A stretch of 64,000 bases of DNA from Halosolutus halophilus (GCF_022869805.1 NZ_CP094974.1:1612001-1676000); one strand, 5' to 3'; positions 24,843-34,399 are shown, numbered from the stretch's first letter. Notes: generated from the sequence alone by a model not told the origin. Made by a program: numbers and translations.

Positions 24843-26405
24843 CTACGAGGATTCCGTTGACGACGTGTCCTCGTCGTCTCCACTCACCGTCCGGAACCAG
24901 TTGCCACTCGATCGGTCCCGGTCGCGCGCACGAAGTCGTTCCTGCAGTCGGGTCTCGATGTGTGCCTGCATCTCGAGTCCGTGGTCGGCGTCGACGTCGT
25001 AGGCAGTGCCCGCCCGGCCGAAGAACGACGCGGAACTCGCGGTATCGGCCGTCACGTTCGCGAGTCGGCGGCGGCGCTGGAACACGGTCTGGGTGTGGAC
25101 GACTGCCTGCACGCGGTAGTACGGGACCACCTTGGTCGTCCGCCGCCAGAAGCCGGTTCGGGTGAGGAGTAACCTGTCGTCGAACCGGTAGCCCCGACTC
25201 GACCACTTCAGATGCGCCGCGATCGGAACGACGACGGTCAGGAGGGCGAGGGCGTACCAGTACCCGCCCAGAGACGTGACCGTCGACACCAGATACCCGG
25301 CGGCGACGACGATGGCGACGACGACGAGGTACCGCACGGCGTAGCGCTCTCTCGCACGACGGGGCGGTCGCTCGAAGTCGAGGTCGCCGAACGGTTCGAT
25401 CGAGCGGGCGAGTGCGAGCACGCGATCGCGACCGGCGAGCGGGATCGCGGATTCCGTCCCGCGAGCGCCCGCCTGCCCGGGTGCGTACCCCGCCGTCTCG
25501 ACGGCCAGCGAACCGTACCCGAACCACCGGAACGGGACGGATTCGGCGATCGTCAGGGTCTGGACCTTGTCCAGCGGGATCGTGCCGCTGTAGCGCTGGA
25601 GCAGGCCGCGCTCGTAGTAGAGTTCGTCGTCGACGCGAGTGAGACGAAACCCGTAGTACCGGTTGAACGTCAGGGCTGCGCTCACGATCCAGGCCGCCAG
25701 CAGGAACAGAAGGACGGCCCACGCGAGCGCGAACAGTCCGGTTCCGGGGAGGTCCTCGAGCAGTCCGAACGGGATCAGCGTTCCGGGATCGAACCCGCTC
25801 GCGAACGAGAGGGCGATCCCCCCGAGGAGACTGGCCCCCGGGTCGATCGTGAAGCTACTCAGGACGGCGAGTTCCCGTGGCTGCATCGCGAAGAGCAGTT
25901 CTTCCTCGTCCCCGATATCCACGCGATCGGCCGCGCTGTCAGCATCGGAGTCGAGTTCGTCAGCGTCCACGCTGCCGTTCAGCAGTCGTCGTCGAAGTCG
26001 GCGAGCTTCACCCTCGCCGACGTACTGGAGCGTGACCTCCGTCTGCCCCCCGCCGGCGGTCTCGACGTGGACCGCGGCGAGTCCGAGCGCCCGGACGAGG
26101 ACGTTCTGTCGCACGTCGACGTTCTGGATCCGTCGGAGCGGCACCTCGCGATCGCGGCGGGCGAGCACGCCGGACGTGACGTCGAACGTGTCCGCGGTGA
26201 GTTCGTAGCGAAAGCGCTCGTAGTAGGCGAACTCGTAGACGATCCCCACCAGGATTCCGACGAGGACCATCCCACCGACGCCCAGGAGGTTCGCGCCGGC
26301 ACTGCCCGGCGAGGCGACGATCCCGACGACGAAAAACAGCAGCCCGGTGTTGACGCTCCGCGAGACCGATCGGACGGCGACGGAAGCGGGATGGAGTTTT
26401 CTCAT
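24843..26405 (-). CDS. YdbT-like bacterial-PH domain membrane protein (copy 1)
   Basis: This 520-residue protein is of the bPH2 (DUF304-like) type, with paired membrane helices alternating with PH-like beta domains. Three modules can be seen: VPLRRIQNVDVRQNVLVRALG (about 65), YYERGLLQRYSGTIPLDKVQTL (about 230) and FWRRTTKVVPYYRVQAVVHTQ (about 420). It is preceded by a small bPH2 gene overlapping by four bases. A paralogous pair lies at 29081-31290. The function of these pairs is not established; a role at the membrane is likely because the domains sit beside the bilayer. Confidence 0.85.
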   Translation of the reverse strand: MRKLHPASVAVRSVSRSVNTGLLFFVVGIVASPGSAGANLLGVGGMVLVGILVGIVYEFAYYERFRYELTADTFDVTSGVLARRDREVPLRRIQNVDVRQNVLVRALGLAAVHVETAGGGQTEVTLQYVGEGEARRLRRRLLNGSVDADELDSDADSAADRVDIGDEEELLFAMQPRELAVLSSFTIDPGASLLGGIALSFASGFDPGTLIPFGLLEDLPGTGLFALAWAVLLFLLAAWIVSAALTFNRYYGFRLTRVDDELYYERGLLQRYSGTIPLDKVQTLTIAESVPFRWFGYGSLAVETAGYAPGQAGARGTESAIPLAGRDRVLALARSIEPFGDLDFERPPRRARERYAVRYLVVVAIVVAAGYLVSTVTSLGGYWYALALLTVVVPIAAHLKWSSRGYRFDDRLLLTRTGFWRRTTKVVPYYRVQAVVHTQTVFQRRRRLANVTADTASSASFFGRAGTAYDVDADHGLEMQAHIETRLQERLRARDRDRSSGNWFRTVSGDDEDTSSTESS

Positions 26406-26890
26406 ACGGCGTCTTCGCCCTCGCTCTCGATCGCGAGTCGACGCAGCTCTTCGCGGAGCCCGTCCGCGCGCTCCGGCGTCAGTCCGGGAATCGCCACGTC
26501 GGCGCTTCGAGAGCCAGCCGTGTAAACGACCATCGTCGCGAGTCCGGTCGTCCGCTCGATCGGCGAGCGCCGAGAGTCGACGTGTTGGACGCGGACGTAC
26601 GGGACGACGGTCTTGATTCGCGTGAAGACGCCCCGTTCGATGTAGAGTCCGTCGTCCCGGACCTCGAACCGCCAGACGCTGTACCGGAGCCACGCGACGA
26701 GAATCCGCACGCCGGCGAGCACCACGGCGAGCCCGACCGCAGCCGGGACGAACCAGTCGGGTTCGGACGCCCAGACACCGGTGGACGAAACCGCGAGCGC
26801 GCCACCCACGATCACGCCGCCGACGATCGCCGCCCGGATCCCGGCAACGACGAGCCAGACGACGCGGACCCGCGGGGTGAGTCGTTCCAT
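26402..26890 (-). CDS. YdbS-like bacterial-PH domain membrane protein (copy 1)
   Basis: The 162-residue protein has two N-terminal transmembrane helices (about 9-33 and 46-68) and a single bPH2 domain (WRFEVRDDGLYIERGVFTRIKTVVPYVRVQHVD... TVVYTAGS). The stop overlaps the start of the YdbT-like gene by four bases (ATGA-type coupling), so the two are made together. The paralogue at 30829-31290 shares the VPFVRVQHVDT and VYTAGSRNADVKIPGLTP blocks. Confidence 0.85.
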   Translation of the reverse strand: MERLTPRVRVVWLVVAGIRAAIVGGVIVGGALAVSSTGVWASEPDWFVPAAVGLAVVLAGVRILVAWLRYSVWRFEVRDDGLYIERGVFTRIKTVVPYVRVQHVDSRRSPIERTTGLATMVVYTAGSRSADVAIPGLTPERADGLREELRRLAIESEGEDAV

Positions 26891-27011
26891 AATACCCGTG
26901 ACGAACAGGGTGCGAATAAAGGATGGGAAAGCAGTACTCCGGTCGGCGACGGGTCGGGCGACGATACCCCGTTCTGCGCTCGTTCAGACGATCGCACGGG
27001 ATCGCAGAGTT

Positions 27012-27052
27012 GACGGGCCGCTACAGACGAGCGAGGCGAGAGAGCGCAGCGA
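27012..27052. repeat. GAGCGAGGCGAG-type dispersed motif
   Basis: The segment has repeated GAGCGA / GCGAGA words (ACGAGCGAGGCGAGAGAGCG), akin to the motif after hisF. It lies in the gap between the first bPH2 operon and the zinc-finger gene. Probably a haloarchaeal intergenic repeat. Confidence 0.35.
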
Positions 27053-27091
27053 GAACAACCGGGCAAGAAGGGCCGTACCGAGCGGCGCCGG

Positions 27092-27325
27092 TCAGTGTGT
27101 CGCCGTCCGGACGTCTTCGACGTGAAAGAGATCTTCCTGCAGTCCGTCGCCGTCGCAGTCCTCGTTCGGACAGGTATAGTGCCACCCGTCTTTCGTGGCG
27201 TCTCCTTCTCGGAACCGATCGCCGCATACCTGACAGAACAGTTGGCCTTTCTTGCAGGTATCCCGATGTAACTCGAGGGCGAGCTCCGTCTGGAACGACT
27301 GGTTGCAGTTGCGACAGGTGTGCAT
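27092..27325 (-). CDS. Small zinc-finger protein
   Basis: The 77-residue protein has a first finger with CRNC...HRDTC spacing at the N-terminus, like a C2H2/C2HC finger, and then a CQVCG...CPNEDC four-cysteine knuckle pair. The C-terminal tail is acidic. It may bind nucleic acid or a protein; haloarchaea contain many such tiny zinc proteins with unclear roles. The gene sits between the first bPH2 operon and fumC. Confidence 0.75.
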   Translation of the reverse strand: MHTCRNCNQSFQTELALELHRDTCKKGQLFCQVCGDRFREGDATKDGWHYTCPNEDCDGDGLQEDLFHVEDVRTATH

Positions 27326-27576
27326 GTTTCATCTGACGATACCCTCCGTAAAAACTGCTTGGGTTCTTTTATTACGCTGTATTCGACCGTGATTCGGCGT
27401 TACTGAGCCGATTTGGGATCTACCCGTTGGGAAAAAAGACCGACAGGATTCCCCGTTTACTCGGATCCGTGTTTGGGGTTTCCTGTCACGAGACCGTGCC
27501 GGCGCTCTCGGTCGAACCGGGCTCGGGAAAATGTATCGACATCTGGTACGTCGAACGATCGGGGACGGCGTCGGTC

Positions 27577-28992
27577 TCAGTCGTCCTGGCCGAGGATCCC
27601 GCGCTCGGTCATCTTCCGGGGGTCGAGCACCTCGTCGGCCTCGTCCTCGCTGAGGTAGCCTTTCTCGAGGACGACCTCGCGGACCGTCTTGTCCTCCTTG
27701 AGCGCGGTCTTCGCGACCTCGCTGGCCTTGTCGTAACCGATGTGGACGTTGAGCGACGTCGCGAGTGCCATCGACTGTTCGACCTGTTGCTCACAGTAGT
27801 CGCGGTTGGCTTCCAGCGGATCGACGAAGCGATCGGCGAAGACCTGGCTGGCGTTCGAGAGCAGTTCCGCGGACTGGAGGAAGTTGTGCGCGAGAACGGG
27901 CTTGTAGAGGTTGAGGTCGATCTGGCCCTCGGCGGCGCCGGCGGAGACGGCGGCGTCGTTGCCGACGACCTGCTTGTGGACCTGGTTGACGGCCTCGGCC
28001 ACGACCGGGTTGATCTTCCCGGGCATGATCGAGGATCCGGGCTGGTTCTCGGGTTGTTCGATCTCGCCGAGGCCGTTTCGCGGACCGGAGGCGAGCAGGC
28101 GCAGGTCGTTCGCGATCTTGTTGAGCGAACCGGCGACGACGCGCAGCGCGCCGTGGGCCTCGGACATCGCGTCGTGGGCGGCCTGGGCCTCGAAGTGATC
28201 GTCCGCCTCGCGGAACTGGACGCCGGTCTCCTTGGTGATGTACTCGGCAGCGCGGCCGGGGAACTCCTCGTGGGTGTTCAGTCCCGTCCCGGTCGCGGTC
28301 CCGCCGAGGGCGAGTTCCGCGAGGTGTTCGCGGACCTTGTCGACGCGGGAGAGACCCTTCTCGACCTGCGTGCGGTAGCCGCCGAACTCCTGGCCGAGGG
28401 TGACCGGCGTCGCGTCCTGCAGGTGGGTGCGACCGGTCTTGACGACGTCGTCGAACTCCTCTTCTTTCGCCTCGAGTGCCTCTCGGAGGGTGTCGAGCGC
28501 CGGAATGACGTCCTTTTCGACAGCCTCGAGGGAGGCGACGTGCATCGCCGTCGGGATGACGTCGTTGCTCGACTGGCCGTAGTTGACGTGGTCGTTCGGG
28601 TGGACGACCCGATCGCCGATCTCCGCGCCCATGATCTCGGCGGCGCGGTTGGCGATGACCTCGTTGGCGTTCATATTCGACGAGGTTCCCGAACCGGTCT
28701 GGAAGACGTCGACGGGGAACTGGTCGTCGTGTTCGCCGGCGATGACCTCGTCGGCGGCCTCGATGATCGCCGCCGCGACGTCGTCCTCGACCAGGCCCAG
28801 GTCGCGGTTGGCCTGTGCGGCGGCCTTCTTGACCACGCCGAGCGCCCGGACGAACCGCCGCCCGAAGGTGATCCCCGAGATCGGGAAGTTCCCGATCGCA
28901 CGCTGGGTCTGTGCGCCCCAGTAGGCGTCGGCCGGGACCTGCATTTCGCCGAGGCTGTCCTCCTCGATACGGAACTCGTCGTCGGCTCCCAT
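27577..28992 (-). CDS. fumC: Fumarate hydratase, class II
   Basis: This 471-residue tetrameric lyase interconverts fumarate and malate in the citric acid cycle. The motifs of the fumarase/aspartase superfamily are intact: GSGTSSNMNANEV (100-112), YGQSSNDVIPT (138-148), the catalytic-His region KTGRTHLQDATPVTLG (185-200) and the signature GSSIMPGKINPV (319-330) with the mobile catalytic Ser. The length is standard for the iron-independent class. It sits alone between two paralogous bPH2 operons. Confidence 0.97.
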   Translation of the reverse strand: MGADDEFRIEEDSLGEMQVPADAYWGAQTQRAIGNFPISGITFGRRFVRALGVVKKAAAQANRDLGLVEDDVAAAIIEAADEVIAGEHDDQFPVDVFQTGSGTSSNMNANEVIANRAAEIMGAEIGDRVVHPNDHVNYGQSSNDVIPTAMHVASLEAVEKDVIPALDTLREALEAKEEEFDDVVKTGRTHLQDATPVTLGQEFGGYRTQVEKGLSRVDKVREHLAELALGGTATGTGLNTHEEFPGRAAEYITKETGVQFREADDHFEAQAAHDAMSEAHGALRVVAGSLNKIANDLRLLASGPRNGLGEIEQPENQPGSSIMPGKINPVVAEAVNQVHKQVVGNDAAVSAGAAEGQIDLNLYKPVLAHNFLQSAELLSNASQVFADRFVDPLEANRDYCEQQVEQSMALATSLNVHIGYDKASEVAKTALKEDKTVREVVLEKGYLSEDEADEVLDPRKMTERGILGQDD

Positions 28993-29080
28993 ACGCGAGG
29001 CGTCGCGGGCAGTCGGGTAAAACCCACCGAAAGGGCTCGCGATCGCGCGTCCAGTCGACCGCCATACGACGGGAACCCGA

Positions 29081-30832
29081 TCAGGTGAAGTCGACTTCCA
29101 GGCCGATCTCGTCTTCGCGGGCGCGTTCGCGCAAGGCGGTCTGGAGTCGCTTCCGACCGGTGTCCTGGACGTCCCGCGCGTCCGCGAGGTCGACGTCGTA
29201 GATCGTCGGCGTCGACCAGAAGAAAGTCCGGGAACTGGCGGTGTCGACGACCAGCGACGCCAGCCCCAGTCGGCGCTGGAAGATCGATCGGCGGGTCGAC
29301 ACGGTCTGGATGCGGTAGTAGGGGATCACGGTCGTTCGTCGACGCCAGAAGCCCCGTCGGATCACGAGGTGGTCCTCGCCGACGTAGTAGCCGAGGTGGA
29401 CGTACCGGAGGTGCGCCGCGGGGGGCACCGCGGCGAAGACGATCGCTGCGAGATACCACCGATCGAGCGGGGTCGCCTGCGCAACGGCGAACGCGATCGC
29501 GACGACGACCAGCGCGACCAGCGAGAACCGGACGAGGTACCGTCGCCGGGCGAGCGTCGGCGGCCTCCGGAAGACGGGCGTCTCGACGCCGGTGAGGTTC
29601 TCGGTGAACCGGTGGACGCGACCCCGTTCCGCGAGCGGGACGGCGGACTGGCTTCCGCTGTCGCTATCGGGGCCGTACCCGGCGGTCTCGACCCAGAGTC
29701 CGGCGTAGTCGATCAGCCGCTGGACGGGATTGTCCGTGATCGTGACCGACTGGACCTTCTCGACGGGGATCGACCCGCTGTAGCGCTGGAGCAGCCCGCG
29801 CTCGTAGACGAAGTCATCGCCGGCGCGGCCGAGCTGGAAGTCGTAGTAGGTCGCGAACGTGTAGGCGACGCTCACGAGGTAGGTGGCGAGGATCCCGTTG
29901 ATCGCCGACACGACCGTGAAGATCCCGTAGCTCCCCGGGTCGCCGGTCGCGAGATCCCGTGGCCCGCCGAACGGCTGTGCTGCGGCCACGAGCAGGTCGA
30001 TGATCGTGTCCGTCGCGAGGAAGAAGACGAACGTCACGGCCGCGACGGCAGCCGGCCGGAACGAGGTGAACGAGTAGAGCAGCAGTTCGCGCGACTCGAG
30101 GTCGAACAGCCGCTTCCGGCGGTGCTCGATCCGATCGACTGGCTCGGTTCGGTCCGTCCCGGCTGCGGCTGCGCCCCCGGTCCCGGACACCGGGCGATCG
30201 GAATCCCGACGTTCCTGTTCCTCGGCAGCCGATTCCGGCCGATCGGATTCGGCGTCGAACGCCGCATCCCGGTCGGAGTCGGTATCGGGATCGTCGACTG
30301 CGTCCGGATCGGCGGGACGATCGGCCGCCGTCGCAGAGGCGTCGCGTTGGTCGCGCTCGTCCGATTCGCGCCGTCGTCGTCGGTCTTTCACCGCGGCGGT
30401 GCGTCGCCTGATCTCGCGCTGGAGTCGCTCCGCCTCGGCCTCGCTGACGAAGTTGAGGGTCGCCTCGCTGTCGCCACCGCCGGCGGTCTCGATCGAGACG
30501 ATCGCGAGGCCGAGCAGGCGCTGGACGACCCCCTGCCGGACGTCGACGTTCTGGATCCGGCGGTAGGGTATCTCCCGGGACCGGCGGGCGACAACGCCGG
30601 AGGCCACGTCGACGGTCGTCTCCGTGACTTCGTACTCGAACCGGTAGTAGTACGCGACCCCGTACGCGACGCCGGCCAGGAAACCGATCGGCGCGGCGAA
30701 CGGTGCCCGGGACGGGCTGACGACGTCGGTGAGACTCGCCAGCCCGATGACCAGCACGATCGGGATCCAGAGCCAGAGGAACCCGTACTGGAGGGCGAAC
30801 GAGGCCGCGCTGAGCGGATGGAGGCGGTTCAT
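29081..30832 (-). CDS. YdbT-like bacterial-PH domain membrane protein (copy 2)
   Basis: The 583-residue paralogue of the protein at 24843-26405 has the same order of membrane pairs and bPH2 modules (RRIQNVDVRQGVVQRLLG; YERGLLQRYSGSIPVEKVQS; FWRRRTTVIPYYRIQTVST). It differs by a long acidic, arginine-containing insert (about residues 148-235, RRRRESDERDQRDASAT...) between the first module and the next membrane pair, probably disordered and cytoplasmic. It is coupled by a four-base overlap to the small bPH2 gene upstream. Confidence 0.85.
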   Translation of the reverse strand: MNRLHPLSAASFALQYGFLWLWIPIVLVIGLASLTDVVSPSRAPFAAPIGFLAGVAYGVAYYYRFEYEVTETTVDVASGVVARRSREIPYRRIQNVDVRQGVVQRLLGLAIVSIETAGGGDSEATLNFVSEAEAERLQREIRRRTAAVKDRRRRRESDERDQRDASATAADRPADPDAVDDPDTDSDRDAAFDAESDRPESAAEEQERRDSDRPVSGTGGAAAAGTDRTEPVDRIEHRRKRLFDLESRELLLYSFTSFRPAAVAAVTFVFFLATDTIIDLLVAAAQPFGGPRDLATGDPGSYGIFTVVSAINGILATYLVSVAYTFATYYDFQLGRAGDDFVYERGLLQRYSGSIPVEKVQSVTITDNPVQRLIDYAGLWVETAGYGPDSDSGSQSAVPLAERGRVHRFTENLTGVETPVFRRPPTLARRRYLVRFSLVALVVVAIAFAVAQATPLDRWYLAAIVFAAVPPAAHLRYVHLGYYVGEDHLVIRRGFWRRRTTVIPYYRIQTVSTRRSIFQRRLGLASLVVDTASSRTFFWSTPTIYDVDLADARDVQDTGRKRLQTALRERAREDEIGLEVDFT

Positions 30833-31290
30833 ACGGCGTCGTCGACCTCGCTCTCGACGGCGAGTTCACGGAGGGTGTCCTGCAGGTCCCGTGCGCGATC
30901 CGGCGTCAATCCCGGAATCTTGACGTCCGCGTTCCGCGAGCCGGCAGTGTAGACGACGACGCTCGAGAGCCCGAGCACCCGTTCGATCGGCCCGAACTGG
31001 GTGTCGACGTGCTGGACGCGGACGAACGGCACTGCGGTCTCGACGAACGTCACCACCCCGCGCTCGAGGTAGAGGGCGTCCGACTGGAGTTCGAACTGCC
31101 AGACCTGGTAGAGCCGAACCGCGTACCCCACGCCGAGCGCGATCCCGATCGCGACGACGGTCGCCAGCGCGACGGTCGGGACGGACCTGAGCCACCGATC
31201 GACGGCCACGAGAACGACGCCGACGACGATCGCACCGATCGCCGCCTGCGCGATCCAGAACAACCTGATGCGGGGGTGAAGGGACTCCAT
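30829..31290 (-). CDS. YdbS-like bacterial-PH domain membrane protein (copy 2)
   Basis: The 153-residue protein has two transmembrane helices followed by one bPH2 domain (VWQFELQSDALYLERGV...VPFVRVQHVDTQFGPIERVLG). It is the first gene of the second bPH2 operon and a close paralogue of 26402-26890. The overlap with the following gene matches that of the other operon, so the whole two-gene unit was duplicated rather than single genes. Confidence 0.85.
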   Translation of the reverse strand: MESLHPRIRLFWIAQAAIGAIVVGVVLVAVDRWLRSVPTVALATVVAIGIALGVGYAVRLYQVWQFELQSDALYLERGVVTFVETAVPFVRVQHVDTQFGPIERVLGLSSVVVYTAGSRNADVKIPGLTPDRARDLQDTLRELAVESEVDDAV

Positions 31291-31402
31291 AGGCGTATCC
31301 TATCAACATCGAAGGATAAAGGTGGGGTTCCGACTCGGCACGCGCCGGCGCCGTCGCCACCGTCGCGATCGGTCGTGACTGGCAGCCGACCCCGTCGTGG
31401 CC

Positions 31403-31660
31403 TCAGCGGGCGTCCGCTTCGTCGTACTCCGCCGGGGTGTACGTCGAGAGTTCGAGCGCATGGATGTCGGTGGTCATGTGATCGTCGAGGGCGTCGTAGA
31501 CCTGCTGGTGTTGCTGGACGAGCGGCAGTCCCTCGAAGGACGGCGAGACGACCGTCGCCGCGAGGTGGTCGTCGTCGTGCTCGTCGCGTGCGTACGTGAC
31601 TGTCGCGTCGGCACCTTCGAGTTCCGATTCGATGACGTTTTCGACGTCGGCTGGCTTCAT
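31403..31660 (-). CDS. BolA-family protein
   Basis: The 85-residue protein has the compact BolA fold (alpha-beta-beta-alpha-alpha-beta). Visible parts are the N-terminal helix ADVENVIESELEGA, strands ATVTYARDE and HLAATVVSPSFEG with the V-SP-F core, and the VQQHQQVYDALDDHM helix that carries the invariant-type histidine. BolA proteins partner with monothiol glutaredoxins in iron-sulfur cluster handling. The start at 31660 is preferred to the in-frame upstream one for family length. Confidence 0.88.
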   Translation of the reverse strand: MKPADVENVIESELEGADATVTYARDEHDDDHLAATVVSPSFEGLPLVQQHQQVYDALDDHMTTDIHALELSTYTPAEYDEADAR

Positions 31661-31795
31661 ACTGTGACGTCCGTCCGCTCGCGGCAAAAACACGGCGGTC
31701 CCGGGGAACGTCGCGTCGATCGAGCGTCCGATCGGCGGATCGTCGGGGTCGGACCCCTGGCGTTCGGACCGACGGACGGAGCGGCGATCGTCGAC

Positions 31796-31803
31796 TTTAT
31801 ACA
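31796..31803 (+). promoter_or_regulatory. TATA box of the 31826 gene
   Basis: CTTTATAC lies about 26 bp upstream of the ATG at 31826, at leaderless spacing, and supports that start over the long open frame before it. Confidence 0.5.
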
Positions 31804-31825
31804 GGCGCCCGCCGCTGTCGGTCGT

Positions 31826-32371
31826 ATGTCACTGGCAGCCGAGACGCGCCGAGCAGTCGATCGCCGCCCCTTCCTCGTGGCTGCCCTGCGGGCTGGCGTC
31901 GTCAACTACACCGCCGCCGCACGTTACCTGAACGTCGACGGGGATCCGGAGGCGATCGCGACCGCACTGCGCCGGTACGCCGAGGAGTTACCGGCCTACG
32001 AGTCGACCGGGCGTGACGTCAGGGTCCGGATGCGAAGCGGGATCGGCGTGATCGGCGGCGAGAACGACGGTGAGGGCGGCAACGAGGCCGATGACGGAGA
32101 GGGCAGCGAGATGGCTGGCGATCCCGGTCTGCTAACGGTCGGCGGGGTCACCTTCGACGCGTGTGACGGCGGGGGAACGGCGATCGTCGCGAGCGGCGGC
32201 GTCGATCCGGCCGCGCTCGCCCACGCCCTGCAGGCGCTCTCGATCGCGGACGTCGATCCCGACGCGGCCGCGGTCGGCGACGGGACGATGGTGATCGTCG
32301 TCGACCGCCGCGACGGCGCGACCGCCCTCCGGACGGTCGAGGCGGCCCTCGATCGGGTCCCGGATCGGTAG
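31826..32371 (+). CDS. Haloarchaeal protein with N-terminal helical and C-terminal ACT-like parts
   Basis: The 181-residue protein has a conserved-looking N-terminus (SLAAETRRAVDRRPFLVAAL / RAGVVNYTAAARYL) forming a helix-turn-helix-like bundle. An acidic glycine-rich linker (residues 73-105) follows, and then an alternating beta-alpha domain (TAIVASGGVDPAALAHALQA; GTMVIVVDRRDGATALRTVE) that resembles a ferredoxin-like or ACT domain. It may be a ligand-responsive regulator. I know this family only as an uncharacterised haloarchaeal one. Divergent from bolA. Confidence 0.75.
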   Translation: MSLAAETRRAVDRRPFLVAALRAGVVNYTAAARYLNVDGDPEAIATALRRYAEELPAYESTGRDVRVRMRSGIGVIGGENDGEGGNEADDGEGSEMAGDPGLLTVGGVTFDACDGGGTAIVASGGVDPAALAHALQALSIADVDPDAAAVGDGTMVIVVDRRDGATALRTVEAALDRVPDR

Positions 32372-32411
32372 TCGATCGGTCGTGCGGCCGCCGAGCGGGA
32401 CTCGGGCGCCG

Positions 32412-32681
32412 CTAGTCGGTGCGGACGACGTACTGGCTCGTCGATTCGTAAAAGAGGTAGCCGTTCTCCTCTAGCCGCGGTACGACCTCGTGATGCAGGT
32501 GAATCCGACGGCGGCGATCGGTGGTTCCGGTCGGCAGCGCGTCGACTAACTCCTCGAGCGTTGCGATGCCCGATCCCGAGTCGAGGTACTCGAGGACGCG
32601 GCGTCGACGCGCCGTTTCGTCGATCGACACGTCGTCGTCGTCCCGTCGTCCGGCCGAGTGTGGTGCGTGGTCGCGTCCCAT
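32412..32681 (-). CDS. Single winged-helix domain protein
   Basis: The 89-residue protein starts at ATG 32681, because the upstream in-frame extension is basic and low-complexity. It has an acidic N-terminus and then one haloarchaeal winged helix (RRRRVLEYLDSGSGIATLEELVDAL... RIHLHHEVVPRLEENGYLFYES). The sequence resembles the modules of the tandem protein at 14654-15391. Likely a small transcription regulator. Divergent from cysS with 197 bp between starts. Confidence 0.75.
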   Translation of the reverse strand: MGRDHAPHSAGRRDDDDVSIDETARRRRVLEYLDSGSGIATLEELVDALPTGTTDRRRRIHLHHEVVPRLEENGYLFYESTSQYVVRTD

Positions 32682-32878
32682 TCTCGACTGGAGCCAGGGA
32701 CAGTCCGGAAAAAGAGTTTCTGACGAACGCGTCCAAGAGTCCGGCGCGTCGTTCGATCGGCCCGGGGAGAGGAGCGCCCGATCGGCCGGGATCGATCCGT
32801 CCGGCACCCGATCGAGGTCGTCGACCACGGTCGGATGCCATCACACGGTTTAACTTTCGTCCGCGGGAAGTCAGCGTA

Positions 32879-34399
32879 ATGACCCTGCACGTGACGAACA
32901 CGTTGACGGGCGCAAAAGAGCCGTTCGAGCCACAGGATTCCGAGAACGTTCTGCTCTACTACTGTGGCCTGACGGTCTCGGATCCGCCCCACCTGGGCCA
33001 TGCGCGATCGTGGGTCCACGTCGACGTCATGCACCGGTGGCTCGAGTACCTCGGCTACGACGTGCGTCACGTCGAGAACTTCACCGACGTCAATGAGAAA
33101 ATCGTCGCCCGCGTGGGCGAAGACGACCTCGGGGACGACGAGGCCGACGTCGCGGAGACCTACATCGAGCGCTCCCTCGCCGACATGCGCTCCCTGAACC
33201 TCCTGCGGGCGGAGGTCTACCCGCGGGTCTCCGAGCACGTTCCCGAGATCATCGACCTCGTCGAGACGCTCGTCGAGAAGGGCTACGCCTACGAATCCAG
33301 CGGTTCGGTCTACTTCGACGTGACCCGCTTCGAGGAGTACGGCAAACTCTCGAACCAGGACCTCGAGGAGATCGAGTCCCAGGGCGACCCGGACGAGCGA
33401 TCGGAGAAACGGCATCCGGCGGACTTCGCGCTCTGGAAGGCCGACGGCGTCGACGAGGAAGCCGTCCACGAGCACAGCCACGAGGGCGTCGACCACGGAG
33501 ACGAGCCACCTACGGGGCAGACCTGGGAGTCGCCGTGGGGCGAGGGCCGCCCCGGCTGGCACATCGAGTGCTCGGCGATGAGCATGACCCACCTCGGCGA
33601 GACGCTGGATCTCCACGTCGGCGGGCGGGACCTCGTCTTCCCTCACCACGAGAACGAGATCGCCCAGTCCGAGGCCGCCACGGACCGGCAGTTCGCGAAC
33701 TACTGGCTCCACTGCGAACTGTTCCAGATGGACGACGAGAAGATGTCCTCGAGCCTGGGGAACTTCGTCACCGTCGAAGACGCGGTCGATCGCTGGGGGA
33801 CGAACGTACTTCGAACGTTCCTCACCGCCGGCTCCTACAACAGCAAACAGCTCTACGGCGACGAACCGATCGCCGAAGCCCAGGAGCGTTGGGACCGACT
33901 GGAGCGGGCCCACGAAGCCGCCGTCGACGCCATCGACTCGCCGGACGCGTTTTCCACGGTCGCGGACGATCGGCTGAGGGCCAAAATCGACGACGCGCGC
34001 GAGACGTTCACGGCCGCGATGAACGACGACTTCAACACCCGCGAGGCCCAGTCGGCGCTGCTGTCGATCGCCTCGGCGGTCAACCGACATTTCGAGGAGA
34101 CGACCGGGAACGGGGACGGCGAGGACAGCGGATACGACTACCGTGGCCTTCGCCGCGCCGTCGAGGCGCTCGAGGAACTCGGCGGCGTCCTCGGCCTCTC
34201 GTTCACCGGAGAGACGACGGGCAAGGCGGCCCTCGCCGGTGACGTGGTCGAACTCGTGCTCGACGTCCGGGAACGGGAACGGGCCGACGGCAACTACGAC
34301 CGCGCCGACGAGTTGCGCGACGAACTCGAAGCCCTCGGAATCGAGGTCCAGGACACCGACGACGGGCCGACGTACCGACTGCCGTCGGACGCCGAGTGA
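32879..34399 (+). CDS. cysS: Cysteinyl-tRNA synthetase
   Basis: The 506-residue class I synthetase charges tRNA-Cys. The HIGH-type motif reads HLGH (38-41), preceded by the zinc-binding C29 in LLYYCGLTV. The other zinc ligands appear in WHIECSAM and FPHHENEIAQSE, and KMSSS is intact (DEKMSSSLGNF). The DALR-type C-terminal helical domain and a final charged helix close it. The acidic insert around residues 160-215 is a typical haloarchaeal expansion. ATG 32879 is about 30 bp after a GGTTTAAC box. Confidence 0.96.
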   Translation: MTLHVTNTLTGAKEPFEPQDSENVLLYYCGLTVSDPPHLGHARSWVHVDVMHRWLEYLGYDVRHVENFTDVNEKIVARVGEDDLGDDEADVAETYIERSLADMRSLNLLRAEVYPRVSEHVPEIIDLVETLVEKGYAYESSGSVYFDVTRFEEYGKLSNQDLEEIESQGDPDERSEKRHPADFALWKADGVDEEAVHEHSHEGVDHGDEPPTGQTWESPWGEGRPGWHIECSAMSMTHLGETLDLHVGGRDLVFPHHENEIAQSEAATDRQFANYWLHCELFQMDDEKMSSSLGNFVTVEDAVDRWGTNVLRTFLTAGSYNSKQLYGDEPIAEAQERWDRLERAHEAAVDAIDSPDAFSTVADDRLRAKIDDARETFTAAMNDDFNTREAQSALLSIASAVNRHFEETTGNGDGEDSGYDYRGLRRAVEALEELGGVLGLSFTGETTGKAALAGDVVELVLDVRERERADGNYDRADELRDELEALGIEVQDTDDGPTYRLPSDAE

